DNA of 23,595 bases from positions 1-23,595 of the forward strand of contig DAOWOP010000022.1 of the NCBI GenBank assembly GCA_030642005.1. The letters run 5' to 3'. The translations under genes were made by a program, and so were the position numbers. Under the pieces are notes generated by a model. It saw only the letters and a program-made list of their open reading frames with translations. It had not been told where the DNA came from and did not search any database. This document shows, piece after piece, positions 13,851-21,906 of this stretch (positions within the stretch are counted from its first letter, which is position 1; each line of letters opens with the position of its first letter). The DNA is from Planctomycetales bacterium (lineage in GTDB: Bacteria; Planctomycetota; Phycisphaerae; SM23-33).

Positions 13851-13905
13851 TTCCTTATATAGAGACTTCGGCCTGTGGTAAATTGAGGTTAATCAGGGTT
13901 CAACA

Positions 13906-15081
13906 ATGGCTTCAGTAGTATTTTATTTTCAGGTTCATCAGCCGTATCGCCTTCGGCGGTACAGCATCTTCGACAGCGGTACGGACTATTTTGACGATCA
14001 GGCCAACGCCGAAATCTGCCGGAAGGTCGCGTCGAAGTGCTATCTCCCGGCCAATGCGCTGATGGCCGAGTTGATAGCCGCTCACGACGGGCGCTTTCGC
14101 GTAAATTACTCCGTTACGGGAATGGCAATCGAGCAATTCCGACAGTACTGCCCGGAGGTGCTGGACAGTTTCGTCAAATTGGCTGAAACCGGCTGCGTCG
14201 AATTCATCGCCGAAACCTACTATCACACGTTGGCCTTCCTGTATCGGCGGGACGAGTTCATCGACCAGATCGAAAAGCACCGCCAGGCCATTGCCGAGTT
14301 GTTCGGCCAGAAGCCTAGGGCATTCCGCAACACCGAACTGACCTACAATAACGACGTAGCCGAGGTCGTTGAGGAGATGGGTTTCGACATCGCCCTGACC
14401 GAAGGCGCCGACCACGTTCTCGGCTGGCGCAGCCCGAATTTCATCTATCGCCCGCCGAATTGCGAGCGTCTCCGGCTGATGCTGAAGAACTACCGCCTCA
14501 GCGACGACATCGCCTTCCGCTTCGGGGATCGGGCGTGGGCGGAGTGGCCCCTGACAACCGAAAAATTCGCCGGGTGGGTGGACCAGATTAACGGCAACGG
14601 GTACGTCTGCAACCTGTTCATGGATTATGAGACTTTTGGCGAGCACCAGTGGGACGATACGGGCATCTTCGATTTCCTCCGCGCCCTGCCGGGCGAAGTG
14701 ATGGCCACGGGCAAAAACGATTTCCTGACCGTCTCGCAGGCCGTGGACAGGTATCCGGTTGAGGCCGAACTGGACATCCCGCACATGATCTCCTGGGCCG
14801 ACACCGAGCGAGACATCTCCGCCTGGCTGGGCAACTCCATGCAGGCAAACGCATTATATGAGACATACGCCATAGCCGAGAAAGTCCGCAACAGCGGCGA
14901 TGAGGCCCTGCTGGAAGACTGGCGGAAATTGCAGACCTCCGACCATTTTTATTACATGTGCACCAAGTATTTCGCCGACGGCGACGTGCACAAGTACTTC
15001 AACCCCTACCAGTCGCCGTACGATTCGTACATCAACTACATGAACATACTCGACTCGATCCGCGGGCGGCTGGCGAAATAA
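13906..15081 (+). CDS. GH57 glycoside hydrolase (alpha-amylase type)
   Basis: A 391-residue GH57 family protein. It begins with VFYFQVHQPYRLRR, carrying the HQP motif (residues 11-13) of conserved region I. The probable catalytic nucleophile is Glu144 in FRNTELTYNND and the acid/base is Asp240 in LFMDYETFGEHQW, both well placed. GH57 retaining enzymes act on alpha-1,4-glucans as amylases, 4-alpha-glucanotransferases or branching enzymes. The short length and the MDYETFGEH motif fit the alpha-amylase-like subgroup. There is no signal peptide, so it is cytoplasmic, consistent with glycogen turnover. CAGGGT lies just before ATG 13906. The debranching enzyme gene follows after 4 nt and is likely translationally coupled. 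Confidence 0.9.
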   Translation: MASVVFYFQVHQPYRLRRYSIFDSGTDYFDDQANAEICRKVASKCYLPANALMAELIAAHDGRFRVNYSVTGMAIEQFRQYCPEVLDSFVKLAETGCVEFIAETYYHTLAFLYRRDEFIDQIEKHRQAIAELFGQKPRAFRNTELTYNNDVAEVVEEMGFDIALTEGADHVLGWRSPNFIYRPPNCERLRLMLKNYRLSDDIAFRFGDRAWAEWPLTTEKFAGWVDQINGNGYVCNLFMDYETFGEHQWDDTGIFDFLRALPGEVMATGKNDFLTVSQAVDRYPVEAELDIPHMISWADTERDISAWLGNSMQANALYETYAIAEKVRNSGDEALLEDWRKLQTSDHFYYMCTKYFADGDVHKYFNPYQSPYDSYINYMNILDSIRGRLAK

Positions 15082-15085
15082 GACC

Positions 15086-17113
15086 ATGTCGAATTCGCAG
15101 AACGACATCCTGCCCGAGCCGATTGTCGTTGACTGTCGCGGCGGCGAGGTCGAGGGCCTGTTGGGGCGGGAGTGGCTTATCGCCAACAAACTCGGCGCGT
15201 ACGCATCTTCGACGGTCGTCGGCTGTAACACTCGCCAGTATCACGGTCTGCTGGTGGCGGCGACAAATCCACCTGTGGGGCGGATCGTCGCGCTGAACTG
15301 CCTGGCGGACCAGTTAGTCCTTTCCGGCCAAAAGTCGTTCGACCTGGCGGAGTTCGAGTTCGAGGAGTCATTTTCGCCCGATGGGCGGGCGAACCTTATC
15401 GAGTTCCGCAACGACCTCGCTGCGACGTTCGTTTATCGCTGCGGCGAGGCAGAGGTGCTGAAAGAGATCATCCTTGCTGAAGCCGCCAACGCCGTGGCTG
15501 TTCGCTGGACGCTGATTTCCGGTCCCGGCGGGATGCTGCACATCAGGCCCTTCGTATCGCTGCGGGACTATCACGGTCTCCGCCGGGCCGACGATTCGCA
15601 ACAGATGACCTACCTTCACTATTCCGACGGTATCCACGTCGAGGACCCCAAGGCCGACACCGGCGCGGTGCGCATTTCCGTCATCAGTTCCGCCGGCCCA
15701 GTCGTGGCCATGCCGGGGGAGTTTCATCCCGACCCACAATGGTGGTATCGTTTTCGCTACCGCGCCGACATTGCCCGCGGACAGGCCGGCTTCGAAGACC
15801 TTTACACTCCGGGCTGGTTTCAAGCCGGTCTGGCTGCCGGCGGAACGGTGCAGTTGACTGCCTCCCTGGCTGGAACAGAAGAGGTCGATTTCGTCGCCGC
15901 TGTTGAACGGAAGCGCCGCCGGCTGGTGCGGATCGTCGAGGCCGTCGGAGATACCGCCGACGAGACCACCAGACGACTTGCCGCCGCCGTCGACATCTTC
16001 GTCGTCTCGCGGGGCGATTTGAGCGTCCGGGCGGGCAATACCATCCTCGCCGGTTATCATTGGTTCGCCGACTGGGGCAGGGACGCCATGATCGCCCTGG
16101 CGGGCCTGGCGCTGGAGACGAGGCAATATGAATCCGCCCTCGGCGTTCTGACGACATTCGCCCAGGCCGTTGATGAAGGGATGATTCCCAACTGTTTCGA
16201 CGAGTGTGGCGGCAGGCCGGGCTTCAACAGCATCGACGCGTCGCTGTGGTTCATCATCGCCGCCGATCGTTACGTCCGCGCCACCGGCGACGAGGCCGCC
16301 TGGCGGACCAGACTGGCCGGCGCTGTCGAGAAGATACTCCAGGCATATCGCCGTGGGACTCGATTCGGCATCCGCGCGTGCGCCGACGGTTTGCTGACGG
16401 GCGGGGACGCCCAAACGCAACTGACGTGGATGGATGCGAAGGTTTCCGGCCGGGCCGTTACGCCGCGATGGGGCAAGTGCGTTGAAATCAACGCCCTCTG
16501 GCACGAGGCGCTGCGGATAGCCGCCGAGCGGTCGGACCGGCATGACCGGGTGCTGCTCTGGTCGGCCTTGGCCGATCGCGCCGCGGAGGCCTTCGAGCAG
16601 ACATTCTGGAACGAAGACGCCGGATGCCTCTACGATTGCGTCAACGCCGACGGCAAAGACGCATCCATTCGCCCCAATCAGATATTTGCCGTCGCAGGCC
16701 CGCACTGCCTGCTGTCGCCGGCCAGGCGGCGGGCGATTGTCGAGGTCGTCCGCGTCGAACTGCTGACGCCGGTCGGCCTGCGGACGCTCTCGCCTAACGA
16801 CTCCGCCTATCAAGGCCGATACGATGCGGATTCGGCGGCCTATCACCAGGGGACGGTCTGGCCTTGGCTGATGGGGCCTTTCATCGAGGCGTACCTGAAG
16901 GTCCACGATTTCTCGCCGGCTTCACGTACCCAGGCCGGCCGGTGGCTTGCCGCGTTCGACGATCACCTCGCCGAAGCCGGCGTCGGGTTCATCTCGGAGG
17001 TCTTCGACGGCGACCCGCCGCACAACCCCGGCGGATGTATCGCGCAGGCGTGGTCGGTTGCCGAAATCCTGCGAGCGAAGCGATTGATAGCGAAAGGAAG
17101 CAAAAGCGGGTAA
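15086..17113 (+). CDS. Glycogen debranching enzyme (GH133-type amylo-alpha-1,6-glucosidase)
   Basis: A 675-residue enzyme of the bacterial/archaeal GDE type. The N-terminal domain (about 1-290) starts with the diagnostic WLIANKLGAYASSTVVGCNT and RQYHGLLVA. The C-terminal (alpha/alpha)6 barrel holds WFADWGRDAMIALAG (around 327-340), DGLLTGGDAQTQLTWMDAK, YHQGTVWPWLMGPFIEAYLK and FISEVFDGDPPHNPGGCIAQ, which contain the carboxylates used in 1,6-bond hydrolysis. It removes branch stubs from glycogen so that the GH57 enzyme or a phosphorylase can proceed. No signal peptide is present. Length is usual for the family. ATG 15086 lies 4 nt after the GH57 stop with only a weak Shine-Dalgarno site, consistent with coupling. 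Confidence 0.94.
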   Translation: MSNSQNDILPEPIVVDCRGGEVEGLLGREWLIANKLGAYASSTVVGCNTRQYHGLLVAATNPPVGRIVALNCLADQLVLSGQKSFDLAEFEFEESFSPDGRANLIEFRNDLAATFVYRCGEAEVLKEIILAEAANAVAVRWTLISGPGGMLHIRPFVSLRDYHGLRRADDSQQMTYLHYSDGIHVEDPKADTGAVRISVISSAGPVVAMPGEFHPDPQWWYRFRYRADIARGQAGFEDLYTPGWFQAGLAAGGTVQLTASLAGTEEVDFVAAVERKRRRLVRIVEAVGDTADETTRRLAAAVDIFVVSRGDLSVRAGNTILAGYHWFADWGRDAMIALAGLALETRQYESALGVLTTFAQAVDEGMIPNCFDECGGRPGFNSIDASLWFIIAADRYVRATGDEAAWRTRLAGAVEKILQAYRRGTRFGIRACADGLLTGGDAQTQLTWMDAKVSGRAVTPRWGKCVEINALWHEALRIAAERSDRHDRVLLWSALADRAAEAFEQTFWNEDAGCLYDCVNADGKDASIRPNQIFAVAGPHCLLSPARRRAIVEVVRVELLTPVGLRTLSPNDSAYQGRYDADSAAYHQGTVWPWLMGPFIEAYLKVHDFSPASRTQAGRWLAAFDDHLAEAGVGFISEVFDGDPPHNPGGCIAQAWSVAEILRAKRLIAKGSKSG

Positions 17114-17120
17114 AAATTTC

Positions 17121-17305
17121 GCAGGGATGCAGGGGATACACGGGAAAAGAGAATGTCGAATATTGAACAAAGAATTTTGAATTTCGAAGTAAAAAAACAT
17201 CCCTCAAAGGTGGTCCGTTTCTTTTACTTCAAAATTCGACATTCCCTGTTCATTATTCAATATTCATTTTTTGTTGTTTATCCCCTGAATCCCCTGTATC
17301 CCTGC
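17121..17305. repeat. Nested inverted repeats downstream of the debranching enzyme gene
   Basis: The outer arms GCAGGGATGCAGGGGATAC (from 17121) and its near-reverse complement ending at 17305 flank inner AT-rich arms rich in GAATGTCGAA and ATTGAA (17151-17192 and 17225-17270, inverted). The repeat fills the gap before the next gene. No coding region or clear promoter was seen in it. Confidence 0.7.
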
Positions 17306-17319
17306 TTAAAGTTTTAAGT

Positions 17320-18513
17320 ATGCGACGATGTGTAATCATCTTGACGGTGGTTTTCCTCGCTGCCGGCGGCGTCGGCGCTGAGATAACCGCTTCGCTGGAA
17401 GTTTCTTCGAGGCAGGATGTTCCCGGCGGCCCTTATCGCCGAGCGGAACTGACGGTCGCTAACTCGTCGGCCTTGGTGGTGGAAACCGTCCTGCTCAAAC
17501 CTGCCGGCGTCGGGTTGACTGTTCGCTACGACCTGGCTGTTCCACCGGGAGCGGTTGGGAAGCAAACCGTTTTTCTTCCGGCCATTTCGCCGACGCAGGA
17601 ATATACCCTGACCGCTCTGGATGCTTCCGGCGGGGTCGTCGGCCAGGCGTCTGCTTCAATCACATGGTCGGCGGAACTGGTAACAGCCGACGCCTTCATT
17701 GACGACGCTTTCAGGCCATGGACGGACGAACCTGCCCGCTGGTCGGCGAAGAGACGATGGCACTATCTGCTGGTTTTGGCGCTGTTCGTTACCGCCGCCG
17801 CTGCGACGCTGCTGATTCGCAGACCCCTGCTGCGGGTCGGGGCTGTCGTGGCCATCGCCGGAGCGACCACGGCGATGCTGGTCTTTATCTACATTCCCAC
17901 CGGCGCGGTTGTGCGGGTCCATCGCTATAACCTGCGGCTGCACGACGGCGCCGGCGGGTTTGAGTCGGATTCGTTTTCGGTCCTGTCAGCCCGGCGGACG
18001 ACGGAATGGTCGCGTAAGGTTTCGCCGCTGCCGTATCCGGTCTGGCCCGACCGCGCCGCCGGCGCCGGCGACGAGGTCGTGGTGGACCCGGCTGCCGGTA
18101 CGATTCGCCTGACGCTCCGTCCGGGCCTGGTCCGCATCATTCGCCCGGACTGGCCGGAACGCCCCGACGTGATCGAGCCGCTGCGAGGGTACGTGCGCCG
18201 TGAGACCGACGGACTCGTTATCGAGCATCACTGGATACGTGAAGATGCGCTGCTGATTCACGACGATTCGGTCTGGCTGTTCGACTCCGATGCCTTGGCC
18301 GAGGCAATGGTCCGGAACGACCGGGCGCAATCCTACGGGGCGTTTCTGGCCGGCAAGGGCGGGCGGGAACTGCACAGCCAGCCCCTCCGCCTGCTGACCT
18401 ATTGGCGAAACAGGCACCAGCGGGCGGGAAATTACTATCTGGTGAACCCGGAAGGCGGCGAGACCGGCGCTTACATGAACGTAGTGCAACTCAAGGAATT
18501 TTCCTCATGGTAG
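17320..18513 (+). CDS. Uncharacterised membrane protein with signal peptide and two TM helices
   Basis: I do not recognise a family. The 397-residue protein has an N-terminal Sec-type signal (MRRCVIILTVVFLAAGGVGA), a ~120-residue exported domain that looks beta-sandwich-like (alternating hydrophobic strands, 25-118), two closely spaced transmembrane helices (~149-165 and ~171-192), and a ~200-residue C-terminal domain rich in Arg, Asp and Trp. Two TM helices would place the C-terminal domain on the same, outer side as the N-domain if the signal is cleaved. No catalytic motif is visible. The gene follows a repeat region after the debranching enzyme and ends convergently, 58 nt from the lipoprotein gene. 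ATG 17320 has no obvious Shine-Dalgarno site. Confidence 0.72.
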   Translation: MRRCVIILTVVFLAAGGVGAEITASLEVSSRQDVPGGPYRRAELTVANSSALVVETVLLKPAGVGLTVRYDLAVPPGAVGKQTVFLPAISPTQEYTLTALDASGGVVGQASASITWSAELVTADAFIDDAFRPWTDEPARWSAKRRWHYLLVLALFVTAAAATLLIRRPLLRVGAVVAIAGATTAMLVFIYIPTGAVVRVHRYNLRLHDGAGGFESDSFSVLSARRTTEWSRKVSPLPYPVWPDRAAGAGDEVVVDPAAGTIRLTLRPGLVRIIRPDWPERPDVIEPLRGYVRRETDGLVIEHHWIREDALLIHDDSVWLFDSDALAEAMVRNDRAQSYGAFLAGKGGRELHSQPLRLLTYWRNRHQRAGNYYLVNPEGGETGAYMNVVQLKEFSSW

Positions 18514-18541
18514 GCTTGCCGCTAGGCATTGTCCTTGCTCG

Positions 18542-18571
18542 TGAATCTTCCCGGTTCTCTTCAAAGCCTTC
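18542..18571. repeat. 30-nt duplicated segment, copy 1
   Basis: This segment matches 21547-21576 at 28 of 30 positions. On the minus strand it starts immediately after the TAA of the lipoprotein gene and, in the same frame, would read EGFEENREDS. The other copy encodes the real C-terminus EGFEENRDDS of the small membrane protein. Confidence 0.75.
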
Positions 18572-19954
18572 TTACCGCACCCCGGCGAACCGCACGTCGT
18601 CGAAATACGAGACGCCCTTGCCTTCGTGCAGCAATCTTATTTGCAGGCCTGTGGTTTCCGAAGAGGCCGGGATGTCCACCACCAACTTCTTCCATCCCGT
18701 CGTGCCGGTTATCGGCTGCGATTTGAAGGCCGCTCCGCCCTTGAGTTTTATGCACTCCAGCGACGCGCCTTTGCCGTCCGGGGCCTTTGTCTTTACGTAC
18801 GCGGTTACGCGGTATCCTTTGCCCTTCTCCAATACGGGATATCCCTTCGTATGCAGCGCCAGTTCCCAGTAACACCTTGAGGATTTCGACTCGCCTGCAC
18901 ATTTGAGCGATCGCCCGCCGCTGTGTGCGACGTCGTTGCACCACTCGGCGTCGAAGATGTCGCCGAAGACCTCCCAGTACCCGGCCCGGTCCGTTTTGGC
19001 CAGGTCTATCGCCTCCTCGAAGTCGCAGGTCTTGTCCGGCTCGAACCTCGGACGGGCGTATTCTTCTTTTTCCTCTTCGGTGTATTTCCTTACGCGCCCC
19101 GCTTTGACTATCAGCGCCGATCGCTTGCCGTCGTACCGGCACAAACGATAACGGATTCCGAGCTTGTCGCTGCAGTGCCCCAAAACGTTGTTATAAAGCC
19201 GGCCCAGGTAGAGTTCCCCCAGCGAGGCCGAAATGTGCCCGTAACTGTTCAGGCCGGCAGCGTCAATGAATTCGACCACGGGATTAGCCCCCTCCGGATC
19301 ACCGAAATAGCCCACCAGCGCGTCTTTTCGCGGGAAGTACAGTCGGTCCTTGTCCGGCGTCATAAGATAATGGAACGGTATCTTCACCAACTTTCCGTCC
19401 CGGTCCCTGTACACGCAGCACTTCCACTTATCTCCATGCGGGGCCTTGAATTTCAACCGGCAACATTCCGAAGGCGGGGAAACGAGATTTGCCTTGCTGT
19501 AGGTGTCCCAGCCCTCCCTCAGGAGTTTCTCTTTCACGAGGGTCGAGACGACTTCGTAAAGGTAACTGTCGAGCGACCTGCTGTAGGTTACTGTTATCTT
19601 CGTTATGCTGCTGTAATGCCCACCGGCGGAGTGTCCCTTAATCAGCACTTCCAGGGCGGAAGGTTTGTCTTTCCGGACCAAGACCTCATCCACTGTTGTT
19701 ACTTTGCCCTTGCCGCCCCGCCAGGAAACGTCCCATTCTTCTATCAGGGCCTCCTCGCCGGGAGCGAGCACGACCGACTTGAGACGGAAGCCTTTGATCT
19801 TCGCAATCGGCCTGCCGCGGTCGTAGATAACTCCGGCGCTGTGAGAAAAATCAGGCTTGTAGCCGCCGGGGCCTGCCGAGGCGCCGGCGGCGCAGCCTGA
19901 CAAGCAGACTATCGCAAATGCCAACAGCGCCGCCAGACTAGTCAGGAGTTCCAC
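18572..19954 (-). CDS. Lipoprotein with C-terminal CBM-like domain (paralog B)
   Basis: A 460-residue lipoprotein. The signal MELLTSLAALLAFAIVCLSGC has a lipobox (LSGC, Cys21), so it should be membrane-anchored. The middle (about 30-290) is homologous to the upstream gene product (YKPDFSHSAGVIYD here, YKPEFSFKEGRIYD there) and contains paired cysteines (ECCRLKF, WKCCVYRD). The last ~150 residues have the layout of a CBM4/9-type jelly roll: CDFEEA, HSGGRSLKC, YRVTAYVKT, GWKKLVVDIPA and GKGVSYFDDVRF. Carbohydrate or glycan binding at the cell surface is a reasonable inference; no catalytic site is visible. The start GTG 19954 lies inside the upstream gene (17-nt overlap) with a strong GGAGG 9 nt before it, so expression is probably coupled. 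Confidence 0.85.
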   Translation of the reverse strand: MELLTSLAALLAFAIVCLSGCAAGASAGPGGYKPDFSHSAGVIYDRGRPIAKIKGFRLKSVVLAPGEEALIEEWDVSWRGGKGKVTTVDEVLVRKDKPSALEVLIKGHSAGGHYSSITKITVTYSRSLDSYLYEVVSTLVKEKLLREGWDTYSKANLVSPPSECCRLKFKAPHGDKWKCCVYRDRDGKLVKIPFHYLMTPDKDRLYFPRKDALVGYFGDPEGANPVVEFIDAAGLNSYGHISASLGELYLGRLYNNVLGHCSDKLGIRYRLCRYDGKRSALIVKAGRVRKYTEEEKEEYARPRFEPDKTCDFEEAIDLAKTDRAGYWEVFGDIFDAEWCNDVAHSGGRSLKCAGESKSSRCYWELALHTKGYPVLEKGKGYRVTAYVKTKAPDGKGASLECIKLKGGAAFKSQPITGTTGWKKLVVDIPASSETTGLQIRLLHEGKGVSYFDDVRFAGVR

Positions 19955-21437
19955 GGCTGTTTGCCTCCAGTTTGCGGTCCATAATCCTGAACCGTTTGTC
20001 GTGTCTGAAATCCCACAGGACCTCTTCGACGCGCATAACGTTTCCTTCCACCGTCACGTTGTCGAAATACGAAACGCCCCTGCCTTCGTGGCAGAGCCGT
20101 ATGTCCACGAGTCCGTTATTGATGTCGGAGACCTCCAGTTCAACCTCCGTCCAGTCATTCGTGCCGGTAAGCCTCCTTGAAAATACCCTTTTGGTACTCC
20201 TGACAAAATTCAAACCGGCCTTATTAGGCATCACCAACGGTATGTCCGCCGCGAGGTACGCCCCCTTGCCCCGGAGATTTTCCGTCTTTATGTATGCCGA
20301 GATTCTATAGGTCTGACCCGGCTCCGCCATCTGCCAGGAGGAACAGTTGCACCCGCGGGACCAGTGGCACTTGACGTGCGTATCCTTCTGTCCTATTTCT
20401 ATGCACCCCTTGCTCTTGTAGCCTCCCTGCTTGAGCCATCGGGTCTTTGATATGTCGCCCCATGGCCGCCAGATTCCCACCGAGACCGGGCTTGTCTGGC
20501 GGTTGGGCTGCTCGAAGTCGGCGATGAAGTGCGAACCTTTTTTGAACCTCATGACCGGCCGCTGCCAGTCTTTCATCTCCGCCTCGGTGTAGCGGAATTT
20601 CGCCTTGCCGAGCAGCGCGCGACCTTCGTCCCGTCCGAGACAATAGACGCGGAACCTTGCCCGGTATCTCCTCCTGCCCGGCGAGGGCTTTATCTTCAGG
20701 TGGTAGTCGTAGCCGGCGTCGCAGATGCCCAGCAGTGTGTTATCCGCCGTCTCGCCCACCAGTTCAATCACGGGGTTCACATATGGCGTGTCCTCGCCGA
20801 AGAAACCCAACAATGCCCCGCCCTTCTTGAAATCAATGTGGACCATCTGGAGGGTTAGGTAATGGTTGAGGGGGACCTTCAGCCACTCGCCGCTTCTTGC
20901 CTGGTAAAGGCAATATCCCCAGCGGCACTGGCCCCGGCCGGCCGGGCCTATGTTGCAGTACTCAAGAGCGGCGCCGTACCAATTGTGTCTCGGTAACTCA
21001 GGATCCCTAAAGTCCGGCGCGTTTTTCCAGGACGAGGCGGGGCGCTTCTTCAGTCTCCTCTCCCAGGAAATGTCGTACACGTAACTCTTCAACTTCTCGT
21101 CGTAGGTCAGCGCCATCTCGACCTTAGCAGCCACGTCCGGGCGCTGGTCAAGATCGCCCGTCAGGACAAGCCTTTGTGGTGTGCTTTCCTCGGACAGCGA
21201 GAAACTACCGGGTTTCTCGCTCCTCATGTATATCCATTCGAGGACTTCCTTTCCCCCCGGCCTGAGGACTACCGAAGTGAACGTGCGGCGAGGGTCAATC
21301 CTGGCAATCTGCCGCTCGCCGTCGTAGATTCGGCCTTCCTTGAAAGAAAACTCCGGTTTGTAGTTCTTTGCCATTGCTGTAAGGCCTCCCGACACAATAG
21401 CGACAATGAAGACGAGTACGATTTGAAGATTTCTCAT
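19938..21437 (-). CDS. Secreted protein with C-terminal CBM-like domain (paralog A)
   Basis: A 499-residue paralog of the downstream lipoprotein. The ATG at 21437 gives a Sec signal peptide (MRNLQIVLVFIVAIVSGGLT, then AMA) without a lipobox, so it is probably soluble after export. A longer reading to 21635 was rejected because the extra residues overlap the 3' region of the preceding gene and lack signal character. Shared features are the N-terminal YKPEF module, a Cys-containing centre (EYCNIG, GQCRWGYCLYQ) and a CBM4/9-like end (HFIADFEQP, YRISAYIKT, WTEVELEVSD, GRGVSYFDNVTVEG). A ~35-residue basic tail follows the jelly roll and overlaps the lipoprotein start. A candidate promoter lies at 21448-21476. 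The ligand is unknown. Confidence 0.85.
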   Translation of the reverse strand: MRNLQIVLVFIVAIVSGGLTAMAKNYKPEFSFKEGRIYDGERQIARIDPRRTFTSVVLRPGGKEVLEWIYMRSEKPGSFSLSEESTPQRLVLTGDLDQRPDVAAKVEMALTYDEKLKSYVYDISWERRLKKRPASSWKNAPDFRDPELPRHNWYGAALEYCNIGPAGRGQCRWGYCLYQARSGEWLKVPLNHYLTLQMVHIDFKKGGALLGFFGEDTPYVNPVIELVGETADNTLLGICDAGYDYHLKIKPSPGRRRYRARFRVYCLGRDEGRALLGKAKFRYTEAEMKDWQRPVMRFKKGSHFIADFEQPNRQTSPVSVGIWRPWGDISKTRWLKQGGYKSKGCIEIGQKDTHVKCHWSRGCNCSSWQMAEPGQTYRISAYIKTENLRGKGAYLAADIPLVMPNKAGLNFVRSTKRVFSRRLTGTNDWTEVELEVSDINNGLVDIRLCHEGRGVSYFDNVTVEGNVMRVEEVLWDFRHDKRFRIMDRKLEANSRGTPD

Positions 21438-21447
21438 GGCGGGCTTC

Positions 21448-21476
21448 TCTGTAGCGTTTCCAACGTAGTCCGTCAA
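21448..21476 (-). promoter_or_regulatory. Possible promoter for the CBM-like pair
   Basis: On the minus strand TTGACG (21476-21471) and TACAGA (21453-21448) are 17 nt apart. The -35 is 5/6 to consensus but the -10 only 3/6. Transcription would begin very close to ATG 21437. Confidence 0.35.
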
Positions 21477-21543
21477 GGGCCTTGCGGGTTTATCCTGCAT
21501 CGCTATGCACGGCTTCCTTCGGGAAAACGAACAGGCCGTCCGT

Positions 21544-21906
21544 TCATGAATCGTCCCGGTTCTCTTCAAACCCTTCAATCGGCGGGGCGTCTTCGGGTTT
21601 GAGTCGCCTGCCCGCCTCGGTCCAGGCATTTTCATATTTGGTTGGCTTGAACTGTTCGGTCGGCTGCTTGAGGCGAGAGGCGGCGTGGTGCGCTATAATG
21701 CCGATCAGCAGGATCAGCGAGAAGGCCAGTACGCCCATCGTCAGATAAGCCAGACCCAGCATGTACTCGCGCTGCCCCTGCCCCCGCTGGACCGCCGTCA
21801 GCACCAGGTACAGCACGCCCGCCAGCACCATAATCCATACCACCATCGCGATTATCAGGATCGCAAAGTTCGTCGCTCGCATGTAATGCGTGGATATTTT
21901 CACCAT
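21544..21906 (-). CDS. Small two-TM membrane protein coupled to the DnaJ-type gene
   Basis: A 120-residue protein with two transmembrane helices (~13-38 and ~49-73) and a hydrophilic cytoplasmic-type tail rich in Glu, Lys and Pro, ending EGFEENRDDS. I do not recognise the family. ATG 21906 overlaps the end of the J-domain gene in the sequence ATGGTGA (7 nt), with AAGG just upstream inside that gene, so translation is probably coupled. The pairing suggests it may work with the co-chaperone at the membrane, which is inference. The DNA encoding its last ten residues is duplicated at 18542-18571. Confidence 0.8.
   Translation of the reverse strand: MVKISTHYMRATNFAILIIAMVVWIMVLAGVLYLVLTAVQRGQGQREYMLGLAYLTMGVLAFSLILLIGIIAHHAASRLKQPTEQFKPTKYENAWTEAGRRLKPEDAPPIEGFEENRDDS
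21547..21576. repeat. 30-nt duplicated segment, copy 2
   Basis: The counterpart of 18542-18571 (28/30 identical). It encodes the C-terminus of the small membrane protein on the minus strand and ends at its stop codon. Confidence 0.75.

Noticed and set aside
13842..13861. TTGGAC and TATATA as a promoter for the GH57 gene
   Set aside because: The spacing is only 8 nt and both hexamers arise partly from the heptamer repeat and AT-rich flank.
15368..16906. 512-codon minus-strand open frame opposite the debranching enzyme
   Set aside because: It is a shadow of a GC-rich true gene with clear family motifs on the plus strand.
21438..21635. N-terminal extension of secreted paralog A to 21635
   Set aside because: The extra 66 residues lack signal character and overlap the 3' end of the small membrane protein gene; the signal peptide starts at 21437.
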